Source: a virus
Length of the DNA stretch: 64,000 nucleotides
IMG/VR virus record: IMGVR_UViG_3300017987_000005
Coordinates: 119,649-183,648 of that record
Strand: one strand, 5' to 3'
The position numbers and the translations under genes were made by a program. The stretch's first letter is position 1. The number at the start of each line of letters is the position of its first letter. Below, piece by piece: positions 59,575 through 64,000 of this stretch. The notes under the pieces are model-generated. The model did no database searches, was not told the origin of the DNA, and saw nothing but the letters and a program-made list of their open reading frames with translations.

Positions 59575-59652
59575 TGGTGGGCCCACAGGGATTTGAACCC
59601 CGGACACGCGCATTATGAGTGCGACGCTCTAACCAGACTGAGCTATGGGCCC
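59575..59652 (-). tRNA. tRNA with CAU anticodon (Met or Ile2)
   Basis: Acceptor GGGCCCA/TGGGCCC, loop CTCATAA, standard 5-nt variable loop, CCA encoded. Elongator Met and lysidine-modified Ile cannot be separated by eye. Confidence 0.8.
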
Positions 59653-59664
59653 GTGATAAATAAA

Positions 59665-59743
59665 TGGTCCTGCGAGGAGGATTTGAACCTCCGACCTCCT
59701 CCTTATCAGGGAGGCGCTACTAACCGGGCTGAGCTACCGCAGG
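59665..59743 (-). tRNA. tRNA-Ile(GAU)
   Basis: Anticodon loop CTGATAA in stem CCTCC/GGAGG, CCA encoded. Reads AUC/AUU. Confidence 0.85.
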
Positions 59744-59746
59744 ATA

Positions 59747-59820
59747 TGGTTGCCCTACAGGGATTTGAACCCCAACTAATTGATTCAGAGTCAATCGTGC
59801 TACCGTTACACTATAGGGCA
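59747..59820 (-). tRNA. tRNA-Gln(CUG)
   Basis: Acceptor TGCCCTA/TAGGGCA, loop CTCTGAA, CCA encoded. Reads CAG. Confidence 0.85.
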
Positions 59821-59827
59821 AAATACA

Positions 59828-59849
59828 GGGTTGCTGCAAAGCGCAACCC
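59828..59849 (-). other. Short hairpin between tRNAs
   Basis: GGGTTGC (59828-59834) and its complement (59843-59849) form a 7-bp stem just upstream (5') of tRNA-Gln; only TGTATTTT follows. May mark a processing site or weak terminator. The rest of the 80-bp spacer to tRNA-Val shows nothing. Confidence 0.35.
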
Positions 59850-59899
59850 CAACTCCTTCTGCTCTTACATCAAAAATAAATGGCAGATGAGATAATATA

Positions 59900-59975
59900 T
59901 GGTGGGCGCGAGAGGATTCGAACCTCCGACTTCTTGCTTGTAAGGCAAGCGCTCTAGCCGCTGAACTACGCGCCC
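59900..59975 (-). tRNA. tRNA-Val(UAC)
   Basis: Acceptor GGGCGCG/CGCGCCC, loop CTTACAA, CCA encoded. Confidence 0.88.
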
Positions 59976-59977
59976 AA

Positions 59978-60055
59978 TGGCGAGGGTGACGGGACTCGAA
60001 CCCGCAAACTTCCTGCTCGACAGGCAGGTGCTCTACGCTATTGAACTACACCCCC
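59978..60055 (-). tRNA. tRNA-Asp(GUC)
   Basis: Acceptor GGGGGTG/CACCCTC, loop CTGTCGA, discriminator G, CCA encoded. Confidence 0.85.
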
Positions 60056-60065
60056 GTGTAATAAC

Positions 60066-60276
60066 TGGTGAGCATGACGGGATTCGAACCCGCACCGCAG
60101 CATTTAGGCCCAGCCGCTCATTAAGCTTTCCACTCTTTTCTCCCGTATATCCCTTCATCACTGCTTCCTCACCACAGAGCGAACTCTGGTCCCAGGTGTG
60201 ATAGACAGGTCAGCGAGCACTTACGGGTGCCTCGACAGGTCCACTTAAATCGTTCTACCAATTAAACTACATGCTC
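60066..60276 (-). tRNA. Oversized tRNA-like gene with a central insertion
   Basis: The 5' GAGCATG pairs perfectly with the 3' CATGCTC; a D-arm (GTTT/GAAC), a T-arm with TTCGAAT and an encoded CCA are present. But the total is 211 nt, about 135 nt more than a tRNA, with a strong CAGAG-TTCG-CTCTG hairpin in the extra part. A stem ATTTA/TAAAT can form where the anticodon stem should be. It could hold an intron or be a fusion of broken tRNAs; the anticodon is not determined. Confidence 0.5.
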
Positions 60277-60281
60277 AAACA

Positions 60282-60417
60282 TGGTCGCCAGCGGGGAGGT
60301 TCTCACTCCCATAGGCGGCTAACTCCTATTCAATCTCGATTCGAATCACCCGCAGCCGACGCGGTACACTTCGAATCTACAGCAGGGAATCGGTCACCCT
60401 GCTTGGCATCGCTGGCA
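60282..60417 (-). tRNA. Oversized, degenerate tRNA-like sequence
   Basis: Both ends pair (GCCAGC with GCTGGC) and CCA can be read at the 3' end, with a T-arm-like GGGAG/CTCCC, but the T-loop is atypical and the 136-nt total includes a 7-bp hairpin (AGCAGGG/CCCTGCT) where the D-arm should be. No anticodon arm is clear. A boxA-like element lies directly upstream. It is a degenerate tRNA or another small RNA. Confidence 0.4.
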
Positions 60418-60422
60418 TATAA

Positions 60423-60434
60423 TTTTCAAAGAAC
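60423..60434 (-). promoter_or_regulatory. boxA-like element
   Basis: GTTCTTTGAAAA on the minus strand, between tRNA-Gln(UUG) and the 136-nt tRNA-like sequence. Confidence 0.5.
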
Positions 60435-60511
60435 TGGTTACCCCGGAAGGATTTGAACCTTCAACAGCGACATTCAAAGTGTCGTGCTCTAGCCAATTGA
60501 GCTACGGGGTA
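60435..60511 (-). tRNA. tRNA-Gln(UUG)
   Basis: Acceptor TACCCCG/CGGGGTA, loop CTTTGAA in stem CGACA/TGTCG, CCA encoded. Confidence 0.85.
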
Positions 60512-60533
60512 TTATATATTTACGAAAGAACAA

Positions 60534-60549
60534 CTGCAAACGATTGCAA
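60534..60549. repeat. TTGCAA-type motif, copy 4
   Basis: CTGCAAACGATTGCAA, the fourth copy of the motif, in the spacer between tRNA-Gln and tRNA-Lys(CUU), one mismatch in one half site. Confidence 0.45.
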
Positions 60550-60554
60550 AAAAA

Positions 60555-60629
60555 TGGTGGGCCGAGAAGGGGTCGAACCTTCAACCTTCGGATTAAGAGT
60601 CCGCTGCTCTGCCATTGAGCTACCGGCCC
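60555..60629 (-). tRNA. tRNA-Lys(CUU)
   Basis: Acceptor GGGCCGG/TCGGCCC, loop CTCTTAA, CCA encoded. Reads AAG. Confidence 0.85.
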
Positions 60630-60630
60630 T

Positions 60631-60661
60631 TGGTGTGCTGAGAGAGATTCGAACTCAGTCG
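60631..60661 (-). pseudogene. 3' tRNA fragment overlapping the HNH gene end
   Basis: A 3' tRNA end only: GAG-TTCGAAT-CTC T-arm-like, then CAGCACA and CCA. It overlaps the stop codon of the HNH gene at 60655. No matching 5' half with a good acceptor complement is present. It is probably the remnant of a tRNA gene broken by insertion of the endonuclease gene. Confidence 0.55.
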
Positions 60662-61059
60662 TCCCAATGAATAATCCTGTGACAGTTAGAGCAAACTACA
60701 TCGCACTTAGCTATCTCAGCGTCAATTCTTTCAAACGACCAACATCTCGCAACAGCTAACGACAATTCCGAATCTTTGTCCCCGGACTCGCGATGATGAA
60801 AATCCAAACATCTTGGGTCACTCATCCCGCACACTACACAAGGATGGCTGCTCTTATAATCAAACAAGTACTTCCTACGAATAGCTCTATTATCGCGATT
60901 AGTCTTAACACGCTTAGCTCTATCCCTACGGTAATACTTCTTAGAGTATTCAGCCATACACTCCTTACATCTCGTCTGGAGTCCGTCGGCCTGCTTACTA
61001 TTTTTAGAGAACAAAGATACGTCTTTACGCTTTCCACACTTTCCGCATAACTTATCCAT
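60655..61059 (-). CDS. HNH endonuclease inserted in the tRNA array
   Basis: 134 aa. N-terminal zinc ribbon (LCGKCGKRKDV, CKECMAEYSKKYYRRD) and an HNH core PCVVCGMSDPRCLDFHHRES...CDVVCSNCHRIIHW with the H-N-H residues and zinc cysteines. It has its own promoter and lies between an intact tRNA-Lys(UUU) and a 3' tRNA fragment. Likely a homing endonuclease. Confidence 0.8.
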   Translation of the reverse strand: MDKLCGKCGKRKDVSLFSKNSKQADGLQTRCKECMAEYSKKYYRRDRAKRVKTNRDNRAIRRKYLFDYKSSHPCVVCGMSDPRCLDFHHRESGDKDSELSLAVARCWSFERIDAEIAKCDVVCSNCHRIIHWDD

Positions 61060-61086
61060 AGCGATTCCTTAATTATAGTCATCCCT

Positions 61087-61114
61087 ATAGTAGCACTTTT
61101 AATCACTATGTCAA
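61087..61114 (-). promoter_or_regulatory. Promoter of the HNH gene, TTGACA-16-TACTAT
   Basis: TTGACA at 61114-61109 and TACTAT at 61092-61087 on the minus strand. The same pair with the same spacing precedes the HTH gene at 62437, and differs from the TATAAT promoters elsewhere. Confidence 0.65.
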
Positions 61115-61125
61115 ATTAAAAATAA

Positions 61126-61202
61126 TGGTGGGACCGGTGGAAGTCGAATCCACAACCCCCGGATTAAAAGTCCGGTGCTCTATCCAGTTGAGCTACGGCC
61201 CC
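61126..61202 (-). tRNA. tRNA-Lys(UUU)
   Basis: Acceptor GGGGCCG/CGGTCCC, loop CTTTTAA in stem CCGGA/TCCGG, CCA encoded. Intact, located between a broken 5' tRNA fragment and the HNH gene. Confidence 0.88.
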
Positions 61203-61208
61203 GTATCA

Positions 61209-61262
61209 AGGCTGCAACTCACACTGAAAAGTGCGGTACTCTATCCGTTGAGTTACCAGCCC
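61209..61262 (-). pseudogene. 5' fragment of a tRNA-Lys-like gene
   Basis: GGGCTGG (acceptor 5' strand), a D-arm (ACTC/GAGT), then CCGCA and CTTTT, a Lys(UUU)-type start of the anticodon loop. After that the sequence no longer pairs; no T-arm or 3' acceptor exists nearby. It is a broken tRNA gene of the same identity as the intact tRNA-Lys(UUU) next to it. Confidence 0.6.
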
Positions 61263-61264
61263 GT

Positions 61265-61608
61265 CTACTTACGTTTTCGCTTTCGTTTGTCCACTATATC
61301 TATTCCTTTATAATCTTCTAAATACCACTTAATAACAGTCATAACTACGTTCCGAAATTCCACTCCCCACACATCGCAAATACTCTCATGCAATCGGGTC
61401 AGTATCGTCTTCGGCTTCCATCCATGCTTCAGCGAATCCTCTACTAAATCAATCCAATCTGGCAACCAGTTGCGTTGATGTAGATTATGGAAAATTACGC
61501 CAAAGGCAATCCGTGCCTATCAAAGAGCTTGAAGACTCCCTTCACAACGAGCTTCCCTTCCGGAGTCTTCCCTGAAAAAGAAAGCTTCAACTTCTTCTTA
61601 CGTCCCAT
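61265..61608 (-). pseudogene. Frameshifted small gene between tRNAs
   Basis: An ATG at 61608 with AAGGAG opens a 37-codon frame (MGRKKKLKLSFSGKTPEGKL, then VFKLFDRHGLPLA) that stops at 61495. The frame at -1 is open past it and continues as FGVIFHNLHQRN, LPDWIDLVEDSLKHGWKP, to a stop at 61265. The two parts read as one protein across GGATTGCCTTTGGCG, but no canonical slippery site is there. It is either a frameshift mutation or a non-canonical programmed shift. Alone, the second part lacks a good start (only TTG at 61465). Confidence 0.55.
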
Positions 61609-61625
61609 GACGTCTCCTTATATAT

Positions 61626-61702
61626 TGGGGTGAGCGACGGGGGTCGAACCCGTACCTTCAGGGCCACAACCTGACATGCAGAGCCGCTACACTACGCCCA
61701 CC
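61626..61702 (-). tRNA. tRNA-His(GUG)
   Basis: Loop TTGTGGC, discriminator C, and the extra G at -1 that pairs with C73 is encoded at 61702. CCA encoded. Confidence 0.88.
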
Positions 61703-61712
61703 GTGTAAATCA

Positions 61713-61754
61713 TGGAGCGGGTATGGAGATTCAAACTCCACCTTCTAGCCTGGG
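61713..61754 (-). tRNA. 3' half of a split tRNA-Gly(CCC)
   Basis: CCCAG, then GCTAG (anticodon stem), variable bases AAGG, T-arm TGGAG/CTCCA with loop TTTGAAT, acceptor TACCCGC, discriminator U and CCA. It matches the 5' half at 62618-62651 base for base (7/7 acceptor and 5/5 anticodon-stem pairs). Joined length is 76 nt. Confidence 0.75.
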
Positions 61755-61759
61755 ATGAA

Positions 61760-62437
61760 TCACATAACCCACTCTTCTTTTTCAAATCCTACAAACTCCT
61801 GAATAGCGCCATATAATTTTTGAATAACTTCCGTACAACAAACTGAAACATTACACAATCCATAAACATTTGATTTTCTTTTATGCTTAGAACTACTCGG
61901 ATATCTATCAACTTGCGGCTTCGTAAAATTATCAATAGATATACCTAAAAGCTCTGACCAATATTGTTCAATGTCACTGACAGTCAGCCCCTTATCAGTA
62001 TAACAAACAACATATGCTCGCATCTTATCACTAGAAACATTAAAGAACTTACGCAAAAACTTAACATAAAATAACATCATATTCTCGTCCATATTTGAAA
62101 ACTTAGCTTGGTTTCGCAACGTCTTACTTCCTTCTGCCCAATATAACATGCACCCTGCTATGAATTCAGGGTCTCGTTCCCGAGCAAGCTCTCTTCCATC
62201 ATTTTGCCACTGCTCTCTAAGCTTACGATAATATTTTTTCCTACGCTGCCCTTCAGCATATGGACCTTTTCTCGAATTATCGTAGATAATTTTCTCCTGC
62301 TCAGCAGTAAGCTGTATATCACGAACCCACACACTAACCGTCCCTTTGCTTACGCCAAGCTTATCAGCAATAACTGATAAAGGAAGTCCATCCTCCTTGC
62401 GCATCCTACGGGCTTCTTTACGCTCTTTAGCTTTCAT
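61760..62437 (-). CDS. HTH protein with LAGLIDADG-like motif, inside a split tRNA-Gly
   Basis: 225 aa. N-terminal HTH (SVIADKLGVSKGTVSVWVRD), a basic linker, then FIAGCMLYWAEGSKT, resembling a single LAGLIDADG-type helix, and a C-terminal half with VYGLCNVSVCCTEVIQ. It has its own promoter at 62478-62505 and sits within the intervening DNA of a split tRNA-Gly. It may be a homing endonuclease or a mobility protein; nuclease activity is inference. Confidence 0.6.
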   Translation of the reverse strand: MKAKERKEARRMRKEDGLPLSVIADKLGVSKGTVSVWVRDIQLTAEQEKIIYDNSRKGPYAEGQRRKKYYRKLREQWQNDGRELARERDPEFIAGCMLYWAEGSKTLRNQAKFSNMDENMMLFYVKFLRKFFNVSSDKMRAYVVCYTDKGLTVSDIEQYWSELLGISIDNFTKPQVDRYPSSSKHKRKSNVYGLCNVSVCCTEVIQKLYGAIQEFVGFEKEEWVM

Positions 62438-62452
62438 AATAACTCCTTAAAT

Positions 62453-62495
62453 AGAACTCACGTATATATACATATATATAGTAGACATAAGTTCT
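62453..62495. repeat. Inverted repeat around the HTH gene promoter
   Basis: AGAACT (62453-62458) and AGTTCT (62490-62495) flank an AT-rich stretch with the -10 box. A possible autoregulation site for the HTH protein. Confidence 0.4.
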
Positions 62496-62505
62496 AAAAT
62501 GTCAA
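62478..62505 (-). promoter_or_regulatory. Promoter of the HTH gene, TTGACA-16-TACTAT
   Basis: TTGACA at 62505-62500 and TACTAT at 62483-62478 on the minus strand, same architecture as the HNH gene promoter at 61087-61114. Confidence 0.65.
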
Positions 62506-62522
62506 CTAAAAAGCGAAAAAAG

Positions 62523-62596
62523 AGCGAGAGGCGGGCCTCGAACCCGCAACCTTTTGCCTGGGAAGCAAATGCTCTGCCTATTTGAGCTACTCCCGC
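62523..62596 (-). tRNA. tRNA-Gly(CCC), intact copy inside the split gene
   Basis: Acceptor GCGGGAG/CTCTCGC, loop TTCCCAG in stem TTTGC/GCAAA, discriminator U. CCA is not encoded (CT follows). Reads GGG. It lies within the 863-bp insert that splits another tRNA-Gly(CCC). Confidence 0.85.
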
Positions 62597-62617
62597 ATTA
62601 TATCAAAAGTGTCAATG

Positions 62618-62651
62618 AAGCTAGCGTGCTAATCGCTGACACTATACCCGC
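62618..62651 (-). tRNA. 5' half of a split tRNA-Gly(CCC)
   Basis: GCGGGTA, TA, D-arm GTGT/GCAC, then CTAGC and TT: exactly positions 1-33 of a tRNA. The remaining 42 nt of the same tRNA lie at 61713-61754. The break is between U33 and the first anticodon base. Confidence 0.75.
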
Positions 62652-62652
62652 A

Positions 62653-62728
62653 TGGAGTGAGCGACGGGGGTCGAACCCGCGACCATCAGATTGGAAATCT
62701 GAGACTCTACCAACTGAGTTACGCTCAC
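62653..62728 (-). tRNA. tRNA-Gly(UCC)
   Basis: Acceptor GTGAGCG/CGCTCAC, loop TTTCCAA in stem CAGA/TCTG, discriminator U, CCA encoded. Confidence 0.87.
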
Positions 62729-62740
62729 ATTCAAATCAAT

Positions 62741-62753
62741 TTTCAAAAGAACA
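62741..62753 (-). promoter_or_regulatory. boxA-like element, one extra T
   Basis: TGTTCTTTTGAAA on the minus strand, between tRNA-Gly(UCC) and tRNA-Thr(GGU). Confidence 0.45.
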
Positions 62754-62756
62754 ATA

Positions 62757-62832
62757 TGGAGCTGACGGCGGGAATCGAACCCGCGACCTCATCCTTACCA
62801 AGGATGTGCTCTACCGGCTGAGCTACGTCAGC
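62757..62832 (-). tRNA. tRNA-Thr(GGU)
   Basis: Acceptor GCTGACG/CGTCAGC, loop TTGGTAA, discriminator U, CCA encoded. Confidence 0.87.
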
Positions 62833-62839
62833 CTATTAA

Positions 62840-63036
62840 AATCCAGTTCCGTAAGCGGGATTCTGTTCTATCCTATCATTTATCTTTGCCACTACCATTC
62901 CTCATCGGGCTGCTCACCCCCTCGGATAATTCGTGTTGCTCCCTCGGTGGTGCAATCGAGTGCAAACTCTCCCACCTTAAGCAGCGGAGTCCCGACTTTC
63001 CTCAGACTTACGTCCGCGATAGGTCGAACTGGATAT
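62840..63036 (-). ncRNA. rnpB: RNase P RNA, miniature (rnpB)
   Basis: About 197 nt. P1 is a perfect 9-bp helix (ATCCAGTTC at 63034-63026, GAACTGGAT at 62849-62841). Downstream of its 5' strand lies GAGGAAAGTC (63003-62994), the conserved region I of bacterial RNase P RNA, and near the 3' end ACAGAATCCCGCTTA (62866-62852) is conserved region V; these form the catalytic P4 pairing. It lies between two tRNA-Thr genes. At half the usual length, several helices of the specificity domain must be missing. It would trim 5' leaders of the tRNA array. Confidence 0.82.
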
Positions 63037-63043
63037 CTATTTA

Positions 63044-63119
63044 TGGAGCCACGAGTCGGACTCGAACCGACAACCTGTTGATTACAAGTCAACTGCACTT
63101 CCAATTGTGCTACCGTGGC
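63044..63119 (-). tRNA. tRNA-Thr(UGU)
   Basis: Acceptor GCCACGG/TCGTGGC, loop CTTGTAA in stem GTTGA/TCAAC, CCA encoded. Confidence 0.87.
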
Positions 63120-63122
63120 ATA

Positions 63123-63200
63123 TGGAGCCGGCGGGGGGACTCGAACCCTCCAACTTCCGCATTACGAGTGCGGCGCTCTGCCAATTAAAGCTACGCCGGC
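63123..63200 (-). tRNA. tRNA-Thr(CGU)
   Basis: Acceptor GCCGGCG/CGCCGGC, loop CTCGTAA in stem CCGCA/TGCGG, CCA encoded. Confidence 0.87.
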
Positions 63201-63203
63201 TTA

Positions 63204-63279
63204 TCGGGCTGAATGGATTCGAACCATCGGTCTCGTGGCCCCCAGCCACGCGTCTTAAGCCAAGCTAGACTACAGCCCG
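63204..63279 (-). tRNA. tRNA-Pro(GGG), no encoded CCA
   Basis: Acceptor CGGGCTG/CAGCCCG, loop CTGGGGG in stem CGTGG/CCACG. Discriminator A then TAA, so CCA must be added. Reads CCC. Confidence 0.82.
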
Positions 63280-63287
63280 TTTATTTT

Positions 63288-63364
63288 TGGTCTGGATGAG
63301 AGGATTTGAACCTCCGACTTCGTGCTCCCAAGGCACGCGCCCTACCAAGCTGGGCTACATCCAG
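63288..63364 (-). tRNA. tRNA-Pro(UGG)
   Basis: Acceptor CTGGATG/CATCCAG, loop CTTGGGA in stem CGTGC/GCACG, CCA encoded. Confidence 0.87.
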
Positions 63365-63367
63365 ATA

Positions 63368-63441
63368 TGGAGCGGGTACCGAGAATCGAACTCGGATTTC
63401 CTCCTCGGCAGGGAGGTACATTACCATTATGTTACACCCGC
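63368..63441 (-). tRNA. tRNA-Gly(GCC)
   Basis: Acceptor GCGGGTG/TACCCGC, loop CTGCCGA in stem CCTCC/GGAGG, discriminator U, CCA encoded. Confidence 0.87.
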
Positions 63442-63444
63442 TTA

Positions 63445-63521
63445 TGGTGGAGGCGACAGGATTCGAACCTGCGACAGTCTGCTTGCAAGGCAGATGCTCT
63501 CCCGGACTGAGCTACGCCCCC
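63445..63521 (-). tRNA. tRNA-Ala(UGC)
   Basis: Acceptor GGGGGCG/CGCCTCC, loop CTTGCAA in stem TCTGC/GCAGA, CCA encoded. G3 faces U70, the Ala identity pair. Confidence 0.88.
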
Positions 63522-63546
63522 AGTTTATAGGCATCCATATTTACAT

Positions 63547-63557
63547 TGTCAAAGAGC
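63547..63557 (-). promoter_or_regulatory. boxA-like element
   Basis: GCTCTTTGACA on the minus strand, the form known from enterobacterial rRNA leaders (TGCTCTTTGACA), between tRNA-CAU and tRNA-Ala. Confidence 0.55.
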
Positions 63558-63569
63558 TATAAAATATAT

Positions 63570-63646
63570 TGGTAGCTGAGGGGGGACTCGAACCCCCGGT
63601 CTCTGCCTTATGAGAGCAGCGCTTTAGCCAGCTAAGCTACTCAGCC
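63570..63646 (-). tRNA. tRNA with CAU anticodon (Met or Ile2)
   Basis: Acceptor GGCTGAG/CTCAGCT, loop CTCATAA in stem CTGCT/GGCAG, CCA encoded, normal variable loop. Identity not separable by eye. Confidence 0.8.
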
Positions 63647-63655
63647 ATTTATTCC

Positions 63656-63741
63656 TGGTGCTTCCGGGGAGATTCGAACTCCCACCCCATCGCTGAGACA
63701 TGGACCTGAACCATGCGTGTCTGCCGTTCCACCACGGAAGC
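63656..63741 (-). tRNA. tRNA-Leu(CAG)
   Basis: Class II with long variable arm. Acceptor GCTTCCG/CGGAAGC, loop TTCAGGT in stem CATGG/CCATG, CCA encoded. Confidence 0.87.
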
Positions 63742-63742
63742 A

Positions 63743-63818
63743 TGGTACGCGGGAAGAGATTTGAACTCTTACTGTACAGGTTCTAAGCCTGGCGCCTCTG
63801 CCGTTGGGCTACCCGCGC
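63743..63818 (-). tRNA. tRNA with UAG anticodon on a class I body
   Basis: Acceptor GCGCGGG/CCCGCGT, loop CTTAGAA, variable loop only 5 nt, T-arm AAGAG/CTCTT, CCA encoded. UAG reads the Leu codon CUA, but bacterial tRNA-Leu always has a long variable arm, as the two Leu tRNAs on either side do. Its first anticodon-stem pair is also mismatched. Confidence 0.7.
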
Positions 63819-63821
63819 ATA

Positions 63822-63910
63822 TGGTGTCCTTGGAGGGATTCGAACCCTCACCACGCGATTATGCGGACTAGGCCCTCAACCTAGCGTGTCTGCCATTCCA
63901 CCACAAGGAC
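63822..63910 (-). tRNA. tRNA-Leu(GAG)
   Basis: Class II with long variable arm. Acceptor GTCCTTG/CAAGGAC, loop TTGAGGG in stem CTAGG/CCTAG, CCA encoded. Confidence 0.87.
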
Positions 63911-63920
63911 AAATCTCTAT

Positions 63921-63932
63921 ATTTCAAAGAGC
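63921..63932 (-). promoter_or_regulatory. boxA-like element
   Basis: GCTCTTTGAAAT on the minus strand, between tRNA-Pro(CGG) and tRNA-Leu(GAG). Confidence 0.5.
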
Positions 63933-63938
63933 GATATT

Positions 63939-64000
63939 TGGTCGGGGTGAGAAGATTCGAACTTCCGACCTCAGCGTCCCGAACGCTGCGCGCTAGCCAA
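63939..64000 (-). tRNA. tRNA-Pro(CGG), 5' end outside the window
   Basis: The 3' part of the gene: loop TTCGGGA in stem CAGCG/CGCTG, T-arm with TTCGAAT, acceptor CACCCCG, CCA encoded. The array evidently continues beyond the window. Confidence 0.8.

Noticed and set aside
60066-60276. Group I intron in the 211-nt tRNA-like gene
   Set aside because: The extra 135 nt is shorter than known group I introns and no P3-P7 core sequence is visible; left as an unexplained insertion.
59509-63562. Many plus-strand frames in the tRNA array
   Set aside because: They run through antisense tRNA sequence and repeat the translated shadow of the T-arm; no evidence of translation.

Overview
This window is part of the genome of a large tailed bacteriophage with a contractile tail. 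The evidence is a head and tail morphogenesis block (large terminase, portal, protease, HK97-type capsid, sheath, tube and tape measure, all on one strand), very tight packing with ATGA-type overlaps, dozens of short genes without known relatives, and a long tRNA array. Essentially every gene and RNA lies on the minus strand, so the transcriptional order runs from high to low coordinates. The host cannot be named from the sequence. It must be a bacterium with ordinary sigma-70-type promoters, strong GGAGG ribosome binding sites and NusB/boxA-type antitermination.

Layout by coordinate: (1) 1-23.1 kb is the virion module: baseplate proteins, tape measure, tail assembly chaperone with a -1 frameshift, tube, sheath, connector proteins, capsid, a protease-scaffold fusion, portal, an intein-split large terminase and a small terminase-like gene, driven by a consensus promoter at 23.09-23.12 kb. 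(2) 23.1-34 kb holds a ParB-like protein, a perfect chromosomal-type parS site, a NADAR-domain protein, and an NAD salvage set (nicotinate phosphoribosyltransferase, nicotinamidase, NAD synthetase), with a GIY-YIG endonuclease and a GT-B glycosyltransferase. (3) 34-47.5 kb has many small unknown, zinc-ribbon and membrane proteins, with a nucleotidyltransferase, a LemA-like protein, an HhH-GPD-like DNA glycosylase and an HNH gene next to an odd tRNA. (4) 47.4-52 kb mixes HNH endonucleases with non-coding RNA: a structured 305-nt gap, a tmRNA gene, and about 890 nt of structured sequence that looks like a large ornate phage RNA. (5) 52-58.5 kb encodes a membrane-anchored nuclease, HTH, radical SAM, alarmone-hydrolase-like and phosphoesterase proteins. 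(6) 58.5-64 kb is a tRNA array of about 30 genes with a miniature RNase P RNA, boxA-like elements, and two endonuclease-type genes lying among broken tRNA genes.

Two themes stand out. First, the phage carries much of its own RNA-processing and translation kit: tRNAs, RNase P RNA, tmRNA and boxA sites, some of it interrupted by mobile endonuclease genes. One tRNA-Gly(CCC) gene is split exactly in its anticodon loop by an 863-bp insert that carries an intact tRNA-Gly(CCC), a promoter and an HTH gene. Second, it carries functions that act on host physiology: NAD resynthesis plus NADAR (expected to counter NAD-depleting or ADP-ribosylating defences) and a parS site that could recruit host ParB.

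All calls come from reading the sequence and from remembered family motifs. No database search was run.
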